A DNA stretch of 64,000 nucleotides from Hyphomicrobiales bacterium (GCA_900466605.1 UBMU01000003.1:310001-374000); one strand, 5' to 3'; positions 43,565 through 53,742 are shown, counted from the first letter of the stretch. Program-made: numbers and translations. The notes: generated from the sequence alone by a model not told the origin.

Positions 43565-44184
43565 CGCGATTGTGCATCCAGTTCGTCCGCCGACATGACA
43601 GGAAAGGTCAAGCCACCGGAGCGCAAACAGAACATCGTCTTGCCATCGATATCGAGGCGTTCACCCAACTCGACGAGTTCGTACATAATGGGGCGGGACA
43701 CCAGCGCTTCCAGCCGTCCCCGGACATGAAGATAAGGCTTCAACTCGCTGTTTTCACCGTGAATTACAAAGCGCAAAGGATGCTCTGCCCCAGCTTCGAC
43801 CACGTCGCCGACATTGGTCCGGAAGGTCAGCAGGGGCTCGCCGTCCCTTTCGCCGGCACTCATTTCAACCGCCAAGAACGGCGCATCGACGACCCGGACA
43901 CCAACTTTTTCCACAGGCGTTACGAGATAGGTCTTCCCATCCTCGTCCTTGCGCAGGACCGTCGAAAACAGCCTGACGAGCGGCGCCCGACCAATCGGCG
44001 TTCCCATATAAAACCACGTGCCGTCCGCCCGGATTTCCATGTCGATATCGCCACAGAACGGCGGATTCCACTTCTCGACTGGCGGAAGACCTCGGGCTTT
44101 GGCGCCCGCATCGCCGGCAGCGCGCGAAATCAGCGCAGCAAGTCCGGCCGCATCTGTCGTCTGCTTGATCTCTTCGGCTGCCAT
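43561..44184 (-). CDS. DUF1285 protein
   Basis: 207 residues with the family landmarks PPVEKWNPPFCGDIDMEIRADGTWFYMGTPIGRAPLVRLFSTVLR, YLVTPVEKV and, near the end, YELVELGERLDIDGKTMFCLRSGGLTFPVM. DUF1285 is a widespread small soluble protein of unknown function; structures show a two-domain beta fold. First gene of the three-gene overlapping operon with the Nudix and cca genes, divergent from the MoxR operon. Confidence 0.9.
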   Translation of the reverse strand: MAAEEIKQTTDAAGLAALISRAAGDAGAKARGLPPVEKWNPPFCGDIDMEIRADGTWFYMGTPIGRAPLVRLFSTVLRKDEDGKTYLVTPVEKVGVRVVDAPFLAVEMSAGERDGEPLLTFRTNVGDVVEAGAEHPLRFVIHGENSELKPYLHVRGRLEALVSRPIMYELVELGERLDIDGKTMFCLRSGGLTFPVMSADELDAQSR

Positions 44185-44342
44185 TCTTCCGTCTCGGTTT
44201 GTCTTTAACTCCAGAGGGTCACGAGATAGTCATTCGAAACGAACTTGTCAGCCCGCAACATCTCCATAACTCTATCGGGTATGAGGCTTGCATGTAAGTC
44301 TGCCGATTCGCGACGAATGATATCAGCCGCTGGAGATGCCTA

Positions 44343-45353
44343 ATGGGTATGATGAAGACCGAAGCCCCGCTTGATGAAAAGGCGATCGTCGCCGCAGCCG
44401 AAAAGGCACTTGCAGACATCGCCGCCATCCGGGGTGAAGTCTCCAAGGTGATTTTCGGCCAGGAAAGCGTCGTGGAGAATACCCTCCTCGCGGTACTGTC
44501 AGGCGGCCATGCTTTGCTGGTGGGTGTCCCGGGTCTAGCCAAGACCAAACTCGTCACGACGCTCGGCGAAGTGCTTGGCCTTGCCTCGAACCGCATCCAG
44601 TTCACCCCTGATCTTATGCCTTCCGACATTCTGGGCTCGGAGGTAATGGACCAGGACGAGAGCGGCCGCCGCTCCTTCCGTTTCGTCAAGGGGCCGGTTT
44701 TCGCCCAGCTGCTGATGGCCGACGAAATCAACCGCGCATCGCCGCGCACACAGTCGGCATTACTGCAGTCGATGCAGGAGTACCACATCACCGTTGCCGG
44801 CCAACGCTACGATCTGCCTGCTCCGTTCCACGTGCTCGCCACTCAGAACCCGCTGGAGCAGGAAGGCACCTACCCATTGCCCGAGGCACAGCTCGACCGC
44901 TTCCTTCTTCAGGTCGACGTCCACTATCCGGAGCTTGCCGCCGAGCGGCAGATCCTGCTCGAGACGACCGGCACCGGCGAAACCACGCCACAGGCGATCC
45001 TAAGTGCCGAGCGCCTCGCGGAAATCCAGATGCTCATCCGCCAGATGCCGGTGAGCGACAAGGTCGTCGACGCCATCCTCTCGCTCGTCCGTTCTGCCCG
45101 CCCTGGTCAGGGCAACGCCTCCACCGACAAGAATGTCGCCTGGGGCCCGGGTCCTCGCGCCGGCCAGGCCATGATGCTCTGCGCCCGCGCCCGCGCGCTC
45201 TACGAAGGTCGCCTCGCACCGTCCATCGATGATGTCCACGCGCTCGCCGAGCCCGTTCTTCAACACCGCATGGCGCTGACGTTCGCGGCCCGCGCAGAAG
45301 GCATGTCGGTTCGCGATGTCATTGACGGGCTGGTCAAGCAGGCCAAGGGATAA
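44343..45353 (+). CDS. MoxR-type AAA+ ATPase
   Basis: 336 residues. Walker A GVPGLAKTKLV, Walker B LLMADEINRASPRTQSALLQSMQE, sensor 1 VLATQNPLEQEGTYPLPEAQLDRFL and an AAA lid. MoxR ATPases act as chaperones for assembling or activating VWA-domain and metal-cofactor proteins. Here the next four genes supply the usual partners, starting with DUF58 after 12 nt. The ATG at 44343 follows a GGAG; two further in-frame ATGs lie close by. Confidence 0.95.
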   Translation: MGMMKTEAPLDEKAIVAAAEKALADIAAIRGEVSKVIFGQESVVENTLLAVLSGGHALLVGVPGLAKTKLVTTLGEVLGLASNRIQFTPDLMPSDILGSEVMDQDESGRRSFRFVKGPVFAQLLMADEINRASPRTQSALLQSMQEYHITVAGQRYDLPAPFHVLATQNPLEQEGTYPLPEAQLDRFLLQVDVHYPELAAERQILLETTGTGETTPQAILSAERLAEIQMLIRQMPVSDKVVDAILSLVRSARPGQGNASTDKNVAWGPGPRAGQAMMLCARARALYEGRLAPSIDDVHALAEPVLQHRMALTFAARAEGMSVRDVIDGLVKQAKG

Positions 45354-45365
45354 GGAAGAGGCTGC

Positions 45366-46286
45366 GTGGCACCCATCGGACAGATCGTCAATCCGACTTC
45401 GGGCAGTGATGCGCTGGCTCGTGCAAGGCAGCGGGCAAGTCTGGTGCCTGATTGTCTGGTCGAGGCCAAGCGGATCGCCAATACCGTGATCGCCGGCTGG
45501 CATGGCCGCCGCAAGCGCGGCATCGGCGAGAATTTCTGGCAATTCCGCCCCTACACCGAGGGCGAGAGTTTATCCCGCATCGATTGGCGGCGGTCCGCGC
45601 GAGACGACCATACCTACATCCGCGATCGCGAATGGGAAGCAGCCCACACAATCTGGCTCTGGGCCGACATGTCGCCCTCGATGATGTACAAGTCGAGCTT
45701 TGGCAACGCTTCGAAAGAAGGCCGGGCTCTCGTCATCATGCTGGCACTTGCCGAAATCCTCGCGCGGTCCGGCGAACGCATTGGATGTCCCGGCGTGATG
45801 GAACCGATTGCGGCGCGCAACGCCGCAGAGCGGCTCGCAACGGCATTGATGCATGCCCCGCTGAGTGGCGGGCTTCCAGATACCGCGATGATCCGGGGCT
45901 GGAGCGAACTCGTGCTGATCGGCGATTTCCTTGATGATGCCCGCTCGGTGATGGCACGCATCAGCCCCTTGGCACGACGAGGTTTGCGAGGCCATGTGAT
46001 CGAGGTCGCCGACCCCGCCGAAGAGCTCTTCCCCTATAATGGCCGCACCGAATTCACTGATCCCGAGACAGGTTCAAAACTGACATCCGGCCGCGCCGAG
46101 CATATTCGAGACGCGTACACACGAGCATATCTCGGCCGCAGGAATGACCTCGGCCAAGCATTGCGTCACATCGGCTGGACATTTGTCAGCCATCGCACCG
46201 ACCACCTCGCTTCCGAAGCGCTGGTCGCGGTCCACATGTATCTGTCTGGCATGCCAGCAAAAGCCACGCACGGGGGACAGCTATGA
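45366..46286 (+). CDS. DUF58 protein of the MoxR cluster
   Basis: 306 residues from a GTG preceded by AAGGAAGAGG. The DUF58 signature is clear: YTEGESLSRIDWRRSARDDHTYIRDREWE, followed by a degenerate VWA-like region (WADMSPSMMYKSSFG). DUF58 proteins accompany MoxR ATPases and are thought to be their direct substrates or adaptors. Overlaps the next gene by 4 nt. Soluble. Confidence 0.93.
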   Translation: MAPIGQIVNPTSGSDALARARQRASLVPDCLVEAKRIANTVIAGWHGRRKRGIGENFWQFRPYTEGESLSRIDWRRSARDDHTYIRDREWEAAHTIWLWADMSPSMMYKSSFGNASKEGRALVIMLALAEILARSGERIGCPGVMEPIAARNAAERLATALMHAPLSGGLPDTAMIRGWSELVLIGDFLDDARSVMARISPLARRGLRGHVIEVADPAEELFPYNGRTEFTDPETGSKLTSGRAEHIRDAYTRAYLGRRNDLGQALRHIGWTFVSHRTDHLASEALVAVHMYLSGMPAKATHGGQL

Positions 46287-49096
46287 GCGCTCTTCCCTTC
46301 GCGTTCGCCTATCCCGCGATCCTCGGCGCACTTGTCGCGCTGCCAGTCATCTGGTGGCTGTTACGATTGACGCCGCCACGCCCGAAGACGGAAATCTTTC
46401 CGCCACTAAAGATTCTCGCGACGGTCCTGAAGCGTGAGGAAACTCCGGCACAGAGCCCCTGGTGGCTGACATTGCTGCGCATGCTGCTCGCCGCAGCCGT
46501 TATCCTGGCGATCGCTGATCCGGTATTCAATCCGCGTACGAATTCAATCGCTTCCGGCGGGCCGCTCGTGCTTTTTGTTGACAACGGCTGGGCAACGGCG
46601 CCGGATTGGGATCGCCGCGTAAGAACTGCCGACGCACTGATCGACGATGCGGAAGCCGCCGGCACTCCGGTTGCCATCGCCTTCACCGCCGACCCGACCA
46701 ACGATGCAGTCCCCGGAACGGCAGCCGTAGCCCGAGATAAGCTGCGCGCCGCGGAACCTAAACCGCTTGTGCCGGACCGCCAGCGCGCATTCGAGGCGCT
46801 CCGTGCCGCCTTGAACGGCGTCCATCCCGGCACTCTCGCCTTCCTGACCGATGGCGCTGCCGCAACCGGCGCCGACGCAACTATCCGCCAACTCTCCGAG
46901 CTCTCGCCCGCCCAGCTTCGGTTGATTTCGGGTGACGCTGCCGAGACCATCGCAATCACCTCGGCCAACAATGCAGCCGATGCAATGACCGTCACCGCGA
47001 CGCGCCTCGATAACGCCAGCGCCGCTTCGCTGCCCGTCACCGCGCAGGATACACAAGGCCGGGCAATCGCAGCCGGCGCGATCGACTTTCAGCCGGGGCA
47101 GAGCGTCTCCACCGGATCGATCACGGCCCCGTTCGAAATGCGCAACGATTTTGCTCGCGTCAGCATTGACAACCACGCAACGGCGGGCGCTGTGCATCTG
47201 CTCGATGATGGTTTCAAGCGTCGCCGTGTCGTACTCCTGTCCGGCGAGGCGGGCGACACGTTCCAGCCGCTGCTTTCTCCGCTCTACTACATCCAACGCG
47301 CCCTGCAGCCCTATGCCGACCTGATCGAGCCGAACACGCCCGATCTCGCGACCTCGATTCCTGATCTCCTGTCGCAGAATCCGTCCGTGATTATCATGGC
47401 TGATATTGGACGCCTTCCGCAGGAAACTTACGAGCCGCTGCAGCGCTGGATTGCGAATGGCGGAACGTTGATCCGCTTTGCTGGCCCTCGTCTTGCCGCC
47501 GCTCCCGCCGACGACCCGCTGGTTCCGGTCACGTTGCGCCAGGGAGAGCGTGCGCTGGGCGGCGCGCTGTCCTGGGCCGAGCCCCAGCCCCTTGCCGAAT
47601 TTCCCGCTTTCGGTCCATTCGCTGGAATGCCAAAGCCGACCGACATTACCGTCAAGCGTCAGGTGCTCGCAGAGCCGACGCCTGACCTTGCCGAACGCAC
47701 ATGGGCCAGCCTCGCCGATGGAACGCCACTCGTGACGACGAAACCCATCAATGCCGGTCGCATTGTTCTTTTCCATGTCAGCGCAGAAGCGACGTGGTCC
47801 GACCTGCCGATTTCAGGCAATTTCGTTGAGATGCTGCGCCGCCTCGTCCAGCTGTCGCGCTCCGGCGGTGTCACCGCTGAAACTGGTGGCGCTTCGACCG
47901 CCGAGGCACTGCCACCGTTCCGATTGTTGACCGCCAAAGGCGCGCTCACGACGGAAACAGGTACGGCACGTCCGCTGATCCCCAACGCGAAGGTCAGCCC
48001 CGTTGCCAGCTTCGATAACCCGCCGGGTCTCTATGGATCCGAGGAGGGATTTACCGCGCTGAACGTGCTGCCAAAGAATGCCGAGTTGAGGCCGCTTGAC
48101 GCATCGGGGCTTACCGTCGTGCGCGAAGGGTTGATCGGTGGCGAAACATGGTCGGCCAAGCCTGCCCTGTTCCTGATCGCCTTCCTTCTCCTCCTGGCCG
48201 ACAGCCTGATAGTGATGTTCATGAGCGGTGCCTTTTCACGACTGCGCCCGGCGGCACGTGCGGCAACGCTTGTGGCCGTGGCGGTCAGTGCGGCTTTCTT
48301 CTTGCAGCCCGGTCAATCCCGTGCCGATGACTCCAAGCCCGGCGATGAACAGATCTTCCAGCACCTCGACAATACGCACCTTGCCTATGTCGTGACCGGT
48401 GAACAGGAGGTCGACCGGATTTCCGAGCGGGGCCTCGAGGGCCTGACGGACTTCCTGACCTATCGTACCACGCTGGAGCCGTCACCACCCGTTGGCCTGG
48501 ATCTGACGAAGGATGAGCTCGCCTTTTATCCGATCATATACTGGCCAATCTCGGCGACCGCACCCATGCCGTCGGCCGCGGCGATCAACAAGATAGACGC
48601 CTACATGCGGGCCGGCGGGACGGTGCTTTTCGACACCCGCGATCAGTTCAACGCGCTAGACAATGACGGGGGCTCAGTCAGCGGCAACGGCGAACGGCTG
48701 CAGCAGATTCTTGCGAACCTCGATATTCCGCCGCTGGAGCCGGTTCCATCCGACCACGTCCTGACGAAGTCGTTCTACCTGTTGTCGAGCTTCCCCGGAC
48801 GCTACACCGGCAGCCCGCTCTGGATCGAAGCGCGGCAGGAAAACCGTGGCGCCAACGCAAAGTCCGCTTCCACAGCTGACGGCGTCTCACCGATTCTCAT
48901 TACAGGCAACGACTTTGCCGGCGCTTGGGCCGTCGATGACAACGGGGCTCCGATGTTGCCGACTGTCCCCCCGGATGAAACCCAGCGCGAATACGCCTAC
49001 CGCAGCGGCGTCAACATCATGATGTACATGCTAACCGGCAACTACAAGACCGATCAGGTCCACGTACCCGCACTCCTGGAACGGTTGGGACAGTGA
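46283..49096 (+). CDS. BatA/DUF4159 membrane protein of the MoxR cluster
   Basis: 937 residues. N-terminal BatA-type double membrane segment (LPFAFAYPAILGALVALPVIWWLLRL ... LLRMLLAAAVILAIADPVFNPR), a degenerate VWA-like domain (LVLFVDNGWATAPDWDRR), a further membrane helix about residues 630-650, and a C-terminal DUF4159 glutamine-amidotransferase-like domain (DLTKDELAFYPIIYWPIS, DAYMRAGGTVLFDTRDQF). The large middle and C-terminal parts are probably periplasmic. Couples to DUF58 by ATGA overlap and to the next gene across 1 nt. Role inferred: membrane scaffold of the MoxR machine. Confidence 0.9.
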   Translation: MSALPFAFAYPAILGALVALPVIWWLLRLTPPRPKTEIFPPLKILATVLKREETPAQSPWWLTLLRMLLAAAVILAIADPVFNPRTNSIASGGPLVLFVDNGWATAPDWDRRVRTADALIDDAEAAGTPVAIAFTADPTNDAVPGTAAVARDKLRAAEPKPLVPDRQRAFEALRAALNGVHPGTLAFLTDGAAATGADATIRQLSELSPAQLRLISGDAAETIAITSANNAADAMTVTATRLDNASAASLPVTAQDTQGRAIAAGAIDFQPGQSVSTGSITAPFEMRNDFARVSIDNHATAGAVHLLDDGFKRRRVVLLSGEAGDTFQPLLSPLYYIQRALQPYADLIEPNTPDLATSIPDLLSQNPSVIIMADIGRLPQETYEPLQRWIANGGTLIRFAGPRLAAAPADDPLVPVTLRQGERALGGALSWAEPQPLAEFPAFGPFAGMPKPTDITVKRQVLAEPTPDLAERTWASLADGTPLVTTKPINAGRIVLFHVSAEATWSDLPISGNFVEMLRRLVQLSRSGGVTAETGGASTAEALPPFRLLTAKGALTTETGTARPLIPNAKVSPVASFDNPPGLYGSEEGFTALNVLPKNAELRPLDASGLTVVREGLIGGETWSAKPALFLIAFLLLLADSLIVMFMSGAFSRLRPAARAATLVAVAVSAAFFLQPGQSRADDSKPGDEQIFQHLDNTHLAYVVTGEQEVDRISERGLEGLTDFLTYRTTLEPSPPVGLDLTKDELAFYPIIYWPISATAPMPSAAAINKIDAYMRAGGTVLFDTRDQFNALDNDGGSVSGNGERLQQILANLDIPPLEPVPSDHVLTKSFYLLSSFPGRYTGSPLWIEARQENRGANAKSASTADGVSPILITGNDFAGAWAVDDNGAPMLPTVPPDETQREYAYRSGVNIMMYMLTGNYKTDQVHVPALLERLGQ

Positions 49097-49097
49097 C

Positions 49098-51167
49098 ATG
49101 ACGGTTGATTTCTCGCCTTTCATTCCTTGGCCGCTCCTCGCCGGTCTTGCGATCATCGTTCTTGCGATAGCCGCCTTCGCCATCTGGCGTGGTGTGCGCG
49201 GCGCCTGGGTACGCTCGATCGCAGCCCTTGCTCTCCTTACCGCGCTTGCCAATCCGCTGTTACTGCAGGAAGACCGCGAGCAACTGTCGACCGTCGTGCC
49301 CGTTATCGTCGACCGCAGCCAGAGCCAACAGACGCCTGAGCGCATCAAGACGACCGACGATGCCCTGGCACTGCTGAAGGATCGCCTGGCCCGCTTCCCC
49401 AACATCGAACCGCGCTACGTCGAAGCAACCGAGCCTGAAGATTCCGACGCGCCTTCGACGCGTCTCTTCAATGCGCTTTCGGCCGCGGTGGCCGATGTGC
49501 CGCCCGCCCGCATCGGCGGCGCGATCATGCTGACGGACGGCGAAGTCCACGATGTCCCCGGCATCAATCAGGGGCTCGGCTTCGACGCGCCCATCCACGG
49601 CCTGATCACCGGCAAAGCCAATGAATTCGATCGCCGCATAGAGGTCGTCAAGGCGCCGCGCTTCGGTATCGTGAACGAAGAGCAGCAGCTGATGCTGCGC
49701 GTCTTCGACGATGGACCGAGCCCCGGCGGTACAGCAAACGTCACTGTGAAGCTCAACGGCAACGAGATCGCCACGCTGCAGGCAACGCCCGGTCGCGACA
49801 CGCCGTTTTCCTTCAAGGTCGAACGCGGCGGCAGCAATGTTCTCGAGTTCTCGGTCGCCAACCTGCCCGGCGAAGTCACGGACGCGAACAACCGTGCTGT
49901 CCATCTGATTGACGGCATTCGCGAGAACCTGCGCGTTCTTCTCGTCTCCGGCGAGCCGCATGCCGGCGAACGCGCCTGGCGCAACCTCCTGAAGTCGGAT
50001 GCGTCGGTGGATCTCGTCCATTTCACCATTCTGCGTCCGCCGGAAAAGCAGGATGGCACGCCGATTAACGAGTTGTCGCTGATCGCCTTCCCGACCCGCG
50101 AGCTGTTCGTCGACAAGATCAAGGACTTCGACCTGATCATATTCGACCGCTACCAGCATCGTGGCGTGCTGCCGATCCTCTATTACGACTACATCGCACA
50201 GTACGTAGAAAATGGTGGCGCGCTGCTGATCGCCGCCGGTCCTGAACATGCTGGCCAGGACTCGATTGCGCTGACGCCCCTCTCGTCCGTGTTGCCGGCC
50301 GCCCCGACCGGCCAAATGATCGAGAAAGCCTTCTATCCCAGGCTGTCGGAGGAAGGCCGCAAGCATCCCGTAACGCGCGGCCTCGATGGGTCCGCGGACG
50401 AGCCCCCGCATTGGGGGCGCTGGTTCCGTAGCGTCGACGTCGACCCGCCACAGGGCCAGACGGTGATGGTCGGTGCTGACAACCATCCGCTCCTTGTTCT
50501 CAATCGCGCCGGACAGGGCCGCGTTGCCATGCTGCTCTCCGACCAGGGCTGGCTGTGGGCTCGTGGCTTCGAGGGCGGTGGCCCGCACGTCTCACTCTAT
50601 CGCCGCGTCGCTCACTGGCTGATGAAAGAGCCGGCGCTTGAGGAAGAGGCCCTGACGGCGCGGGCGTCCGGCCGAACGCTGGAGATCACCCGCCAGACTA
50701 TTGGCGGCAACCCGGGCAATGCGACAGTGCGTTACCCCTCTGGCAAGACGGAAACGCTTCCGCTGACGCAAGCCGAACCCGGCCTCTTCAAGGCAGAGAA
50801 GAAGATGGACGAGATCGGCCTTTTCGAAATCAGGAACGGCGAGATGACGACACTCGTTCATGTCGGCGCAGTCGATGCTCCTGAGTTCAAGGCGATGATC
50901 TCCACGACTGAGGCGCTCAAGCCCGTTGCCGACAAGTCGAAGGGTCTCGTCACCCGCATTTCCGATACCAGCGGCGCAATCAACATTCCGCCGATCCTGC
51001 CCGTTCGTGGTCAGATCCGCGTTGCCGACGACGACCGGATGCAGATTCACCTCACCAACGAAACGGTGCTGAAGGGCATCAACACGCTACCGCTGTTTGC
51101 CGGCTTTGCCGGAGTCGGAATCCTGTTGTTTGCCTTTGGCGCCATGTGGTGGCGCGAGGGACGATAG
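49098..51167 (+). CDS. Large membrane protein with VWA-like and GATase-like domains
   Basis: 689 residues, starting 1 nt after the DUF4159 gene. Two N-terminal helices (PLLAGLAIIVLAIAAFAIWRG, SIAALALLTALANPLLL), a VWA-like segment (TVVPVIVDRSQSQQ, GGAIMLTDGEVHD), a class I glutamine-amidotransferase-like region (LLVSGEPHAGERAWRNLL, YVENGGALLIAAGPEH) and a C-terminal helix (LFAGFAGVGILLFAFGAMWW). The two ends in the membrane with a large domain between mirror the preceding protein, which suggests a partner subunit. No catalytic triad can be asserted. Confidence 0.85.
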   Translation: MTVDFSPFIPWPLLAGLAIIVLAIAAFAIWRGVRGAWVRSIAALALLTALANPLLLQEDREQLSTVVPVIVDRSQSQQTPERIKTTDDALALLKDRLARFPNIEPRYVEATEPEDSDAPSTRLFNALSAAVADVPPARIGGAIMLTDGEVHDVPGINQGLGFDAPIHGLITGKANEFDRRIEVVKAPRFGIVNEEQQLMLRVFDDGPSPGGTANVTVKLNGNEIATLQATPGRDTPFSFKVERGGSNVLEFSVANLPGEVTDANNRAVHLIDGIRENLRVLLVSGEPHAGERAWRNLLKSDASVDLVHFTILRPPEKQDGTPINELSLIAFPTRELFVDKIKDFDLIIFDRYQHRGVLPILYYDYIAQYVENGGALLIAAGPEHAGQDSIALTPLSSVLPAAPTGQMIEKAFYPRLSEEGRKHPVTRGLDGSADEPPHWGRWFRSVDVDPPQGQTVMVGADNHPLLVLNRAGQGRVAMLLSDQGWLWARGFEGGGPHVSLYRRVAHWLMKEPALEEEALTARASGRTLEITRQTIGGNPGNATVRYPSGKTETLPLTQAEPGLFKAEKKMDEIGLFEIRNGEMTTLVHVGAVDAPEFKAMISTTEALKPVADKSKGLVTRISDTSGAINIPPILPVRGQIRVADDDRMQIHLTNETVLKGINTLPLFAGFAGVGILLFAFGAMWWREGR

Positions 51168-51171
51168 GAGC

Positions 51172-51597
51172 GTGGCCGAGTTCGAGGTAACCGGCTCGCC
51201 TGCCGCTGATGATCTGGCGACGATCGGCGACGCGCTCGCGGCCTTCAACATTCGAGATGTTGGCCCCGCCGAACGCCAGCCGCTCGCGGTTCTCATTCGT
51301 GATACCGATGGAAATGTCACGGGAGGCCTCTCCGGCTACACGGCCTGGGGCTGGCTCTTCACGCAGCTGCTCTACATTCCTGACAACGAGCGCGGCAAGG
51401 GCATGGCCGGCAGCATCCTTGCCTTGGCGGAAGAGGAAGCGGCCGCCCGCGGCTGTCACGGCGCCTGGATCGATACCTTCAACCCCCAAGCCCTGCGGGC
51501 CTACCAACGCCAAGGCTACGAGATCTTTGGCGAATTGCCGGAGTTTCCGAAAGGCCGCACACGGACCTTTCTGCGCAAGACGCTGCCGATCAGCTAA
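51172..51597 (+). CDS. GNAT family acetyltransferase at the end of the MoxR operon
   Basis: 141 residues from a GTG at 51172 (AGGAG adjacent). Compact GNAT fold: LLYIPDNERGKGMAGSILALAEEEAAARGC contains the acetyl-CoA loop ERGKGMA, followed by IDTFNPQALRAYQRQGYEIFGEL. Lies 4 nt after the membrane protein gene, so it is likely co-transcribed. Overlaps the end of the convergent MFS gene by 8 nt. Confidence 0.88.
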   Translation: MAEFEVTGSPAADDLATIGDALAAFNIRDVGPAERQPLAVLIRDTDGNVTGGLSGYTAWGWLFTQLLYIPDNERGKGMAGSILALAEEEAAARGCHGAWIDTFNPQALRAYQRQGYEIFGELPEFPKGRTRTFLRKTLPIS

Positions 51598-52900
51598 GCG
51601 CCGTCTGGCGCGTCTCGGCATCGATTGCCATTGCGGCAAAGGCTGCCACGACCAGAAAGCCTGCAAACAGACCGATGGCCAGGCCCAATCCGCCTGAAAC
51701 GACGAACGCCATCAGCGATGGCGCAAGCAGTCCGCCTAGCCGCGCCATCGCACCTGCCGAGCCCATCCCTGTCGCCCGTGACGCGGTGGGATAGAGTTCC
51801 GGGGTGTAGGCATACAGTGCGCCCCAAGTCCCAAGCAGCGCAAAGCTCATGATCAGCAGCGACGCACCGACCATCATGTCACTAGGTGAAACCACGAAGA
51901 GCAGGCATCCGAGCGCAGACAGCAGGCAGAAGCCAATCAATGTCGGCTTGCGCCCCCAAGCCTCGACGCCGTAGGCGGCAAGCGCATAGCCCGGCACCTG
52001 GGCAAGGGCAACAAACACCAGAAAACCGTATCCGCGCACGAAGCCGAAGCCGTCGCCCGCCAGTTTCGCCGGCATCCATGTGAAGACGCCATAGTAGGAA
52101 ACAGAGACCAGAAACCAGATCGCCAGGATCAACAGGCTGCGGCGACGAAGCGCATCCGAGAATATCCCCTCCTCCACCTGCGGTGTCGCGACGATCTCGT
52201 CCTCGGGTCTCAGGAGCGTCTTCTCGTGCAATGCCAGCATCTTGTTGACGATGACCTTGGCCTCACCCGCCCGCCCGGTCCTCAGAAGATAGAGCGGTGA
52301 TTCAGGGACGAAGAAGCGTAGCGTCAGGCCTAGTAGCGCTGGTAGTGCAGTGACCGCGAAAATATAGCGCCACGGGTCTGTCACGCCGGCAACGCTCGCA
52401 GCCCAGGCGGCCAGCGCGACAATCAGAGTGCCAATCGCCCAGAAGCCCTCCAATGCCACCAGCCAGCGGCCGCGGCTTCTGGCTGGCAGGAACTCCGCCA
52501 TCATCGCATAATCGACAGGTAACGTTCCGCCAACCGCAATGCCGGTCAGGAAACGCAGCACGAGCAGACTGGTGAAATCGGGAGCGAAGATAGAAAGGGT
52601 GCCGAAAAGCGCATCGCAGGCAACCGTCACGATCAACACCTGGCGCCGCCCAAGCTTGTCAGCCAGGCGGCCAAAGGCGACGGCGCCGATGAGCATGCCA
52701 AGAAAGAACAGCGTGCCGGTCTGCAGTGCTTGCGGAACAGTCAACCCAAAAGTCGCGGCAATCGAGGCTGCCGTAAAGCCAACGGCGAGCACCTGCATGG
52801 CATCGGCAGTCCAGACAAGACCGAAGATGCCGATCAGGCGCCACTGAAAGGCGCCGGTTCCGGCGCGATCCAGCGCCTCGTCCATGGAAATACTGCTCAT
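51590..52900 (-). CDS. MFS transporter, sugar/aromatic-acid porter-like
   Basis: 436 residues from the ATG at 52900 (GAGGGG 8 nt upstream). Twelve helices with the MFS loop motif FGRLADKLGRRQVLI after helix 2, FLTGIAVGGTLPVDYAMMAEFLPARSRG, and SPLYLLRTGRAGEA in the central loop, a pattern shared by SV2/sugar-porter and AAHS-type carriers. Substrate unknown. Convergent with the GNAT gene. Confidence 0.9.
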   Translation of the reverse strand: MSSISMDEALDRAGTGAFQWRLIGIFGLVWTADAMQVLAVGFTAASIAATFGLTVPQALQTGTLFFLGMLIGAVAFGRLADKLGRRQVLIVTVACDALFGTLSIFAPDFTSLLVLRFLTGIAVGGTLPVDYAMMAEFLPARSRGRWLVALEGFWAIGTLIVALAAWAASVAGVTDPWRYIFAVTALPALLGLTLRFFVPESPLYLLRTGRAGEAKVIVNKMLALHEKTLLRPEDEIVATPQVEEGIFSDALRRRSLLILAIWFLVSVSYYGVFTWMPAKLAGDGFGFVRGYGFLVFVALAQVPGYALAAYGVEAWGRKPTLIGFCLLSALGCLLFVVSPSDMMVGASLLIMSFALLGTWGALYAYTPELYPTASRATGMGSAGAMARLGGLLAPSLMAFVVSGGLGLAIGLFAGFLVVAAFAAMAIDAETRQTALS

Positions 52901-52973
52901 GCTAAAGCCCCTCAAGCTACTGAAAGATCACGCGAAGCGCGCCTCAGGCACAAGGCTCAATACCGCATGCGAC

Positions 52974-53474
52974 CTATTTCCGCCAGCCGATAGTTCCCTT
53001 CAGCCTGGTATGGGTCTCCCCGACAAGTGGCACGACCAGCACGCGAGACGGATCGACAGGGCCCGGAAACGTCAGCGCATTGTAGGCAACCTTCTCGAAG
53101 CCGAGCGGGCCGTAGTAGGGCGGATCGCCGATGAGGATGACCGCCTCCGACCCCTTGCGGCGTGCTGCGTCGATAGCAATCCGGACCAGCTCCCGGCCAA
53201 TGCCGCGGCTCTTGTGGGACGGGCGCACGGCAAGCGGCCCGAGCAGGTGGCCTTTGACCGCACCCGCCAATACGGGCGTCATACGCACCGATGCGATCGT
53301 CTCGCCGTCATCGGCGCAAATGAATGAAAGCGAAAGATCATGCGGCCCCTGCTCGCGGATGCGGGCTGCGGCACGCGTATGCCGGCCAGGGCCGAACGCT
53401 TCTTCATTGATATGTTCGATTGCGGCGTCGTGAGACGCATCCTCAGTGAGGTAGACCAGATCGTGCTTGTGCAT
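52974..53474 (-). CDS. GNAT family N-acetyltransferase, YhbS-like
   Basis: 166 residues from the ATG at 53474; no strong SD is visible, and a GTG at 53519 is an alternative. N-terminal HDAAIEHINEEAFGPGRHTRAAARIRE and LGPLAVRPSHKSRGIGRELVRIAIDAARRKGSEAVILIGDPPYYGPLGFEKVA are the YhbS-type GNAT hallmarks, with RGIG as the acetyl-CoA loop. Substrate unknown; no operon partner. Confidence 0.88.
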   Translation of the reverse strand: MHKHDLVYLTEDASHDAAIEHINEEAFGPGRHTRAAARIREQGPHDLSLSFICADDGETIASVRMTPVLAGAVKGHLLGPLAVRPSHKSRGIGRELVRIAIDAARRKGSEAVILIGDPPYYGPLGFEKVAYNALTFPGPVDPSRVLVVPLVGETHTRLKGTIGWRK

Positions 53475-53742
53475 GATGAGACGGAAACCGGATAGACAGA
53501 ATTGATGGATCTCGAACACGCCTTAGGCGTTCGGGAGCATCAGCGTCGTCGCAGGTTTCTCGGTGTAGACATCAAATCGGGTTCCAGAATGTAAAATGGC
53601 CGATAGCAGGAAAAATTTCGGTAGTCCAATGGAAATTTGAAGCAAGACCACGTTGCTTGACGCAGTGTTCAATCATTATCGCTCTGCAAAGTAGCAGGAG
53701 CTGCGATATGTTCCAGCCCAAGACAACTTGAAGGATGATAAC

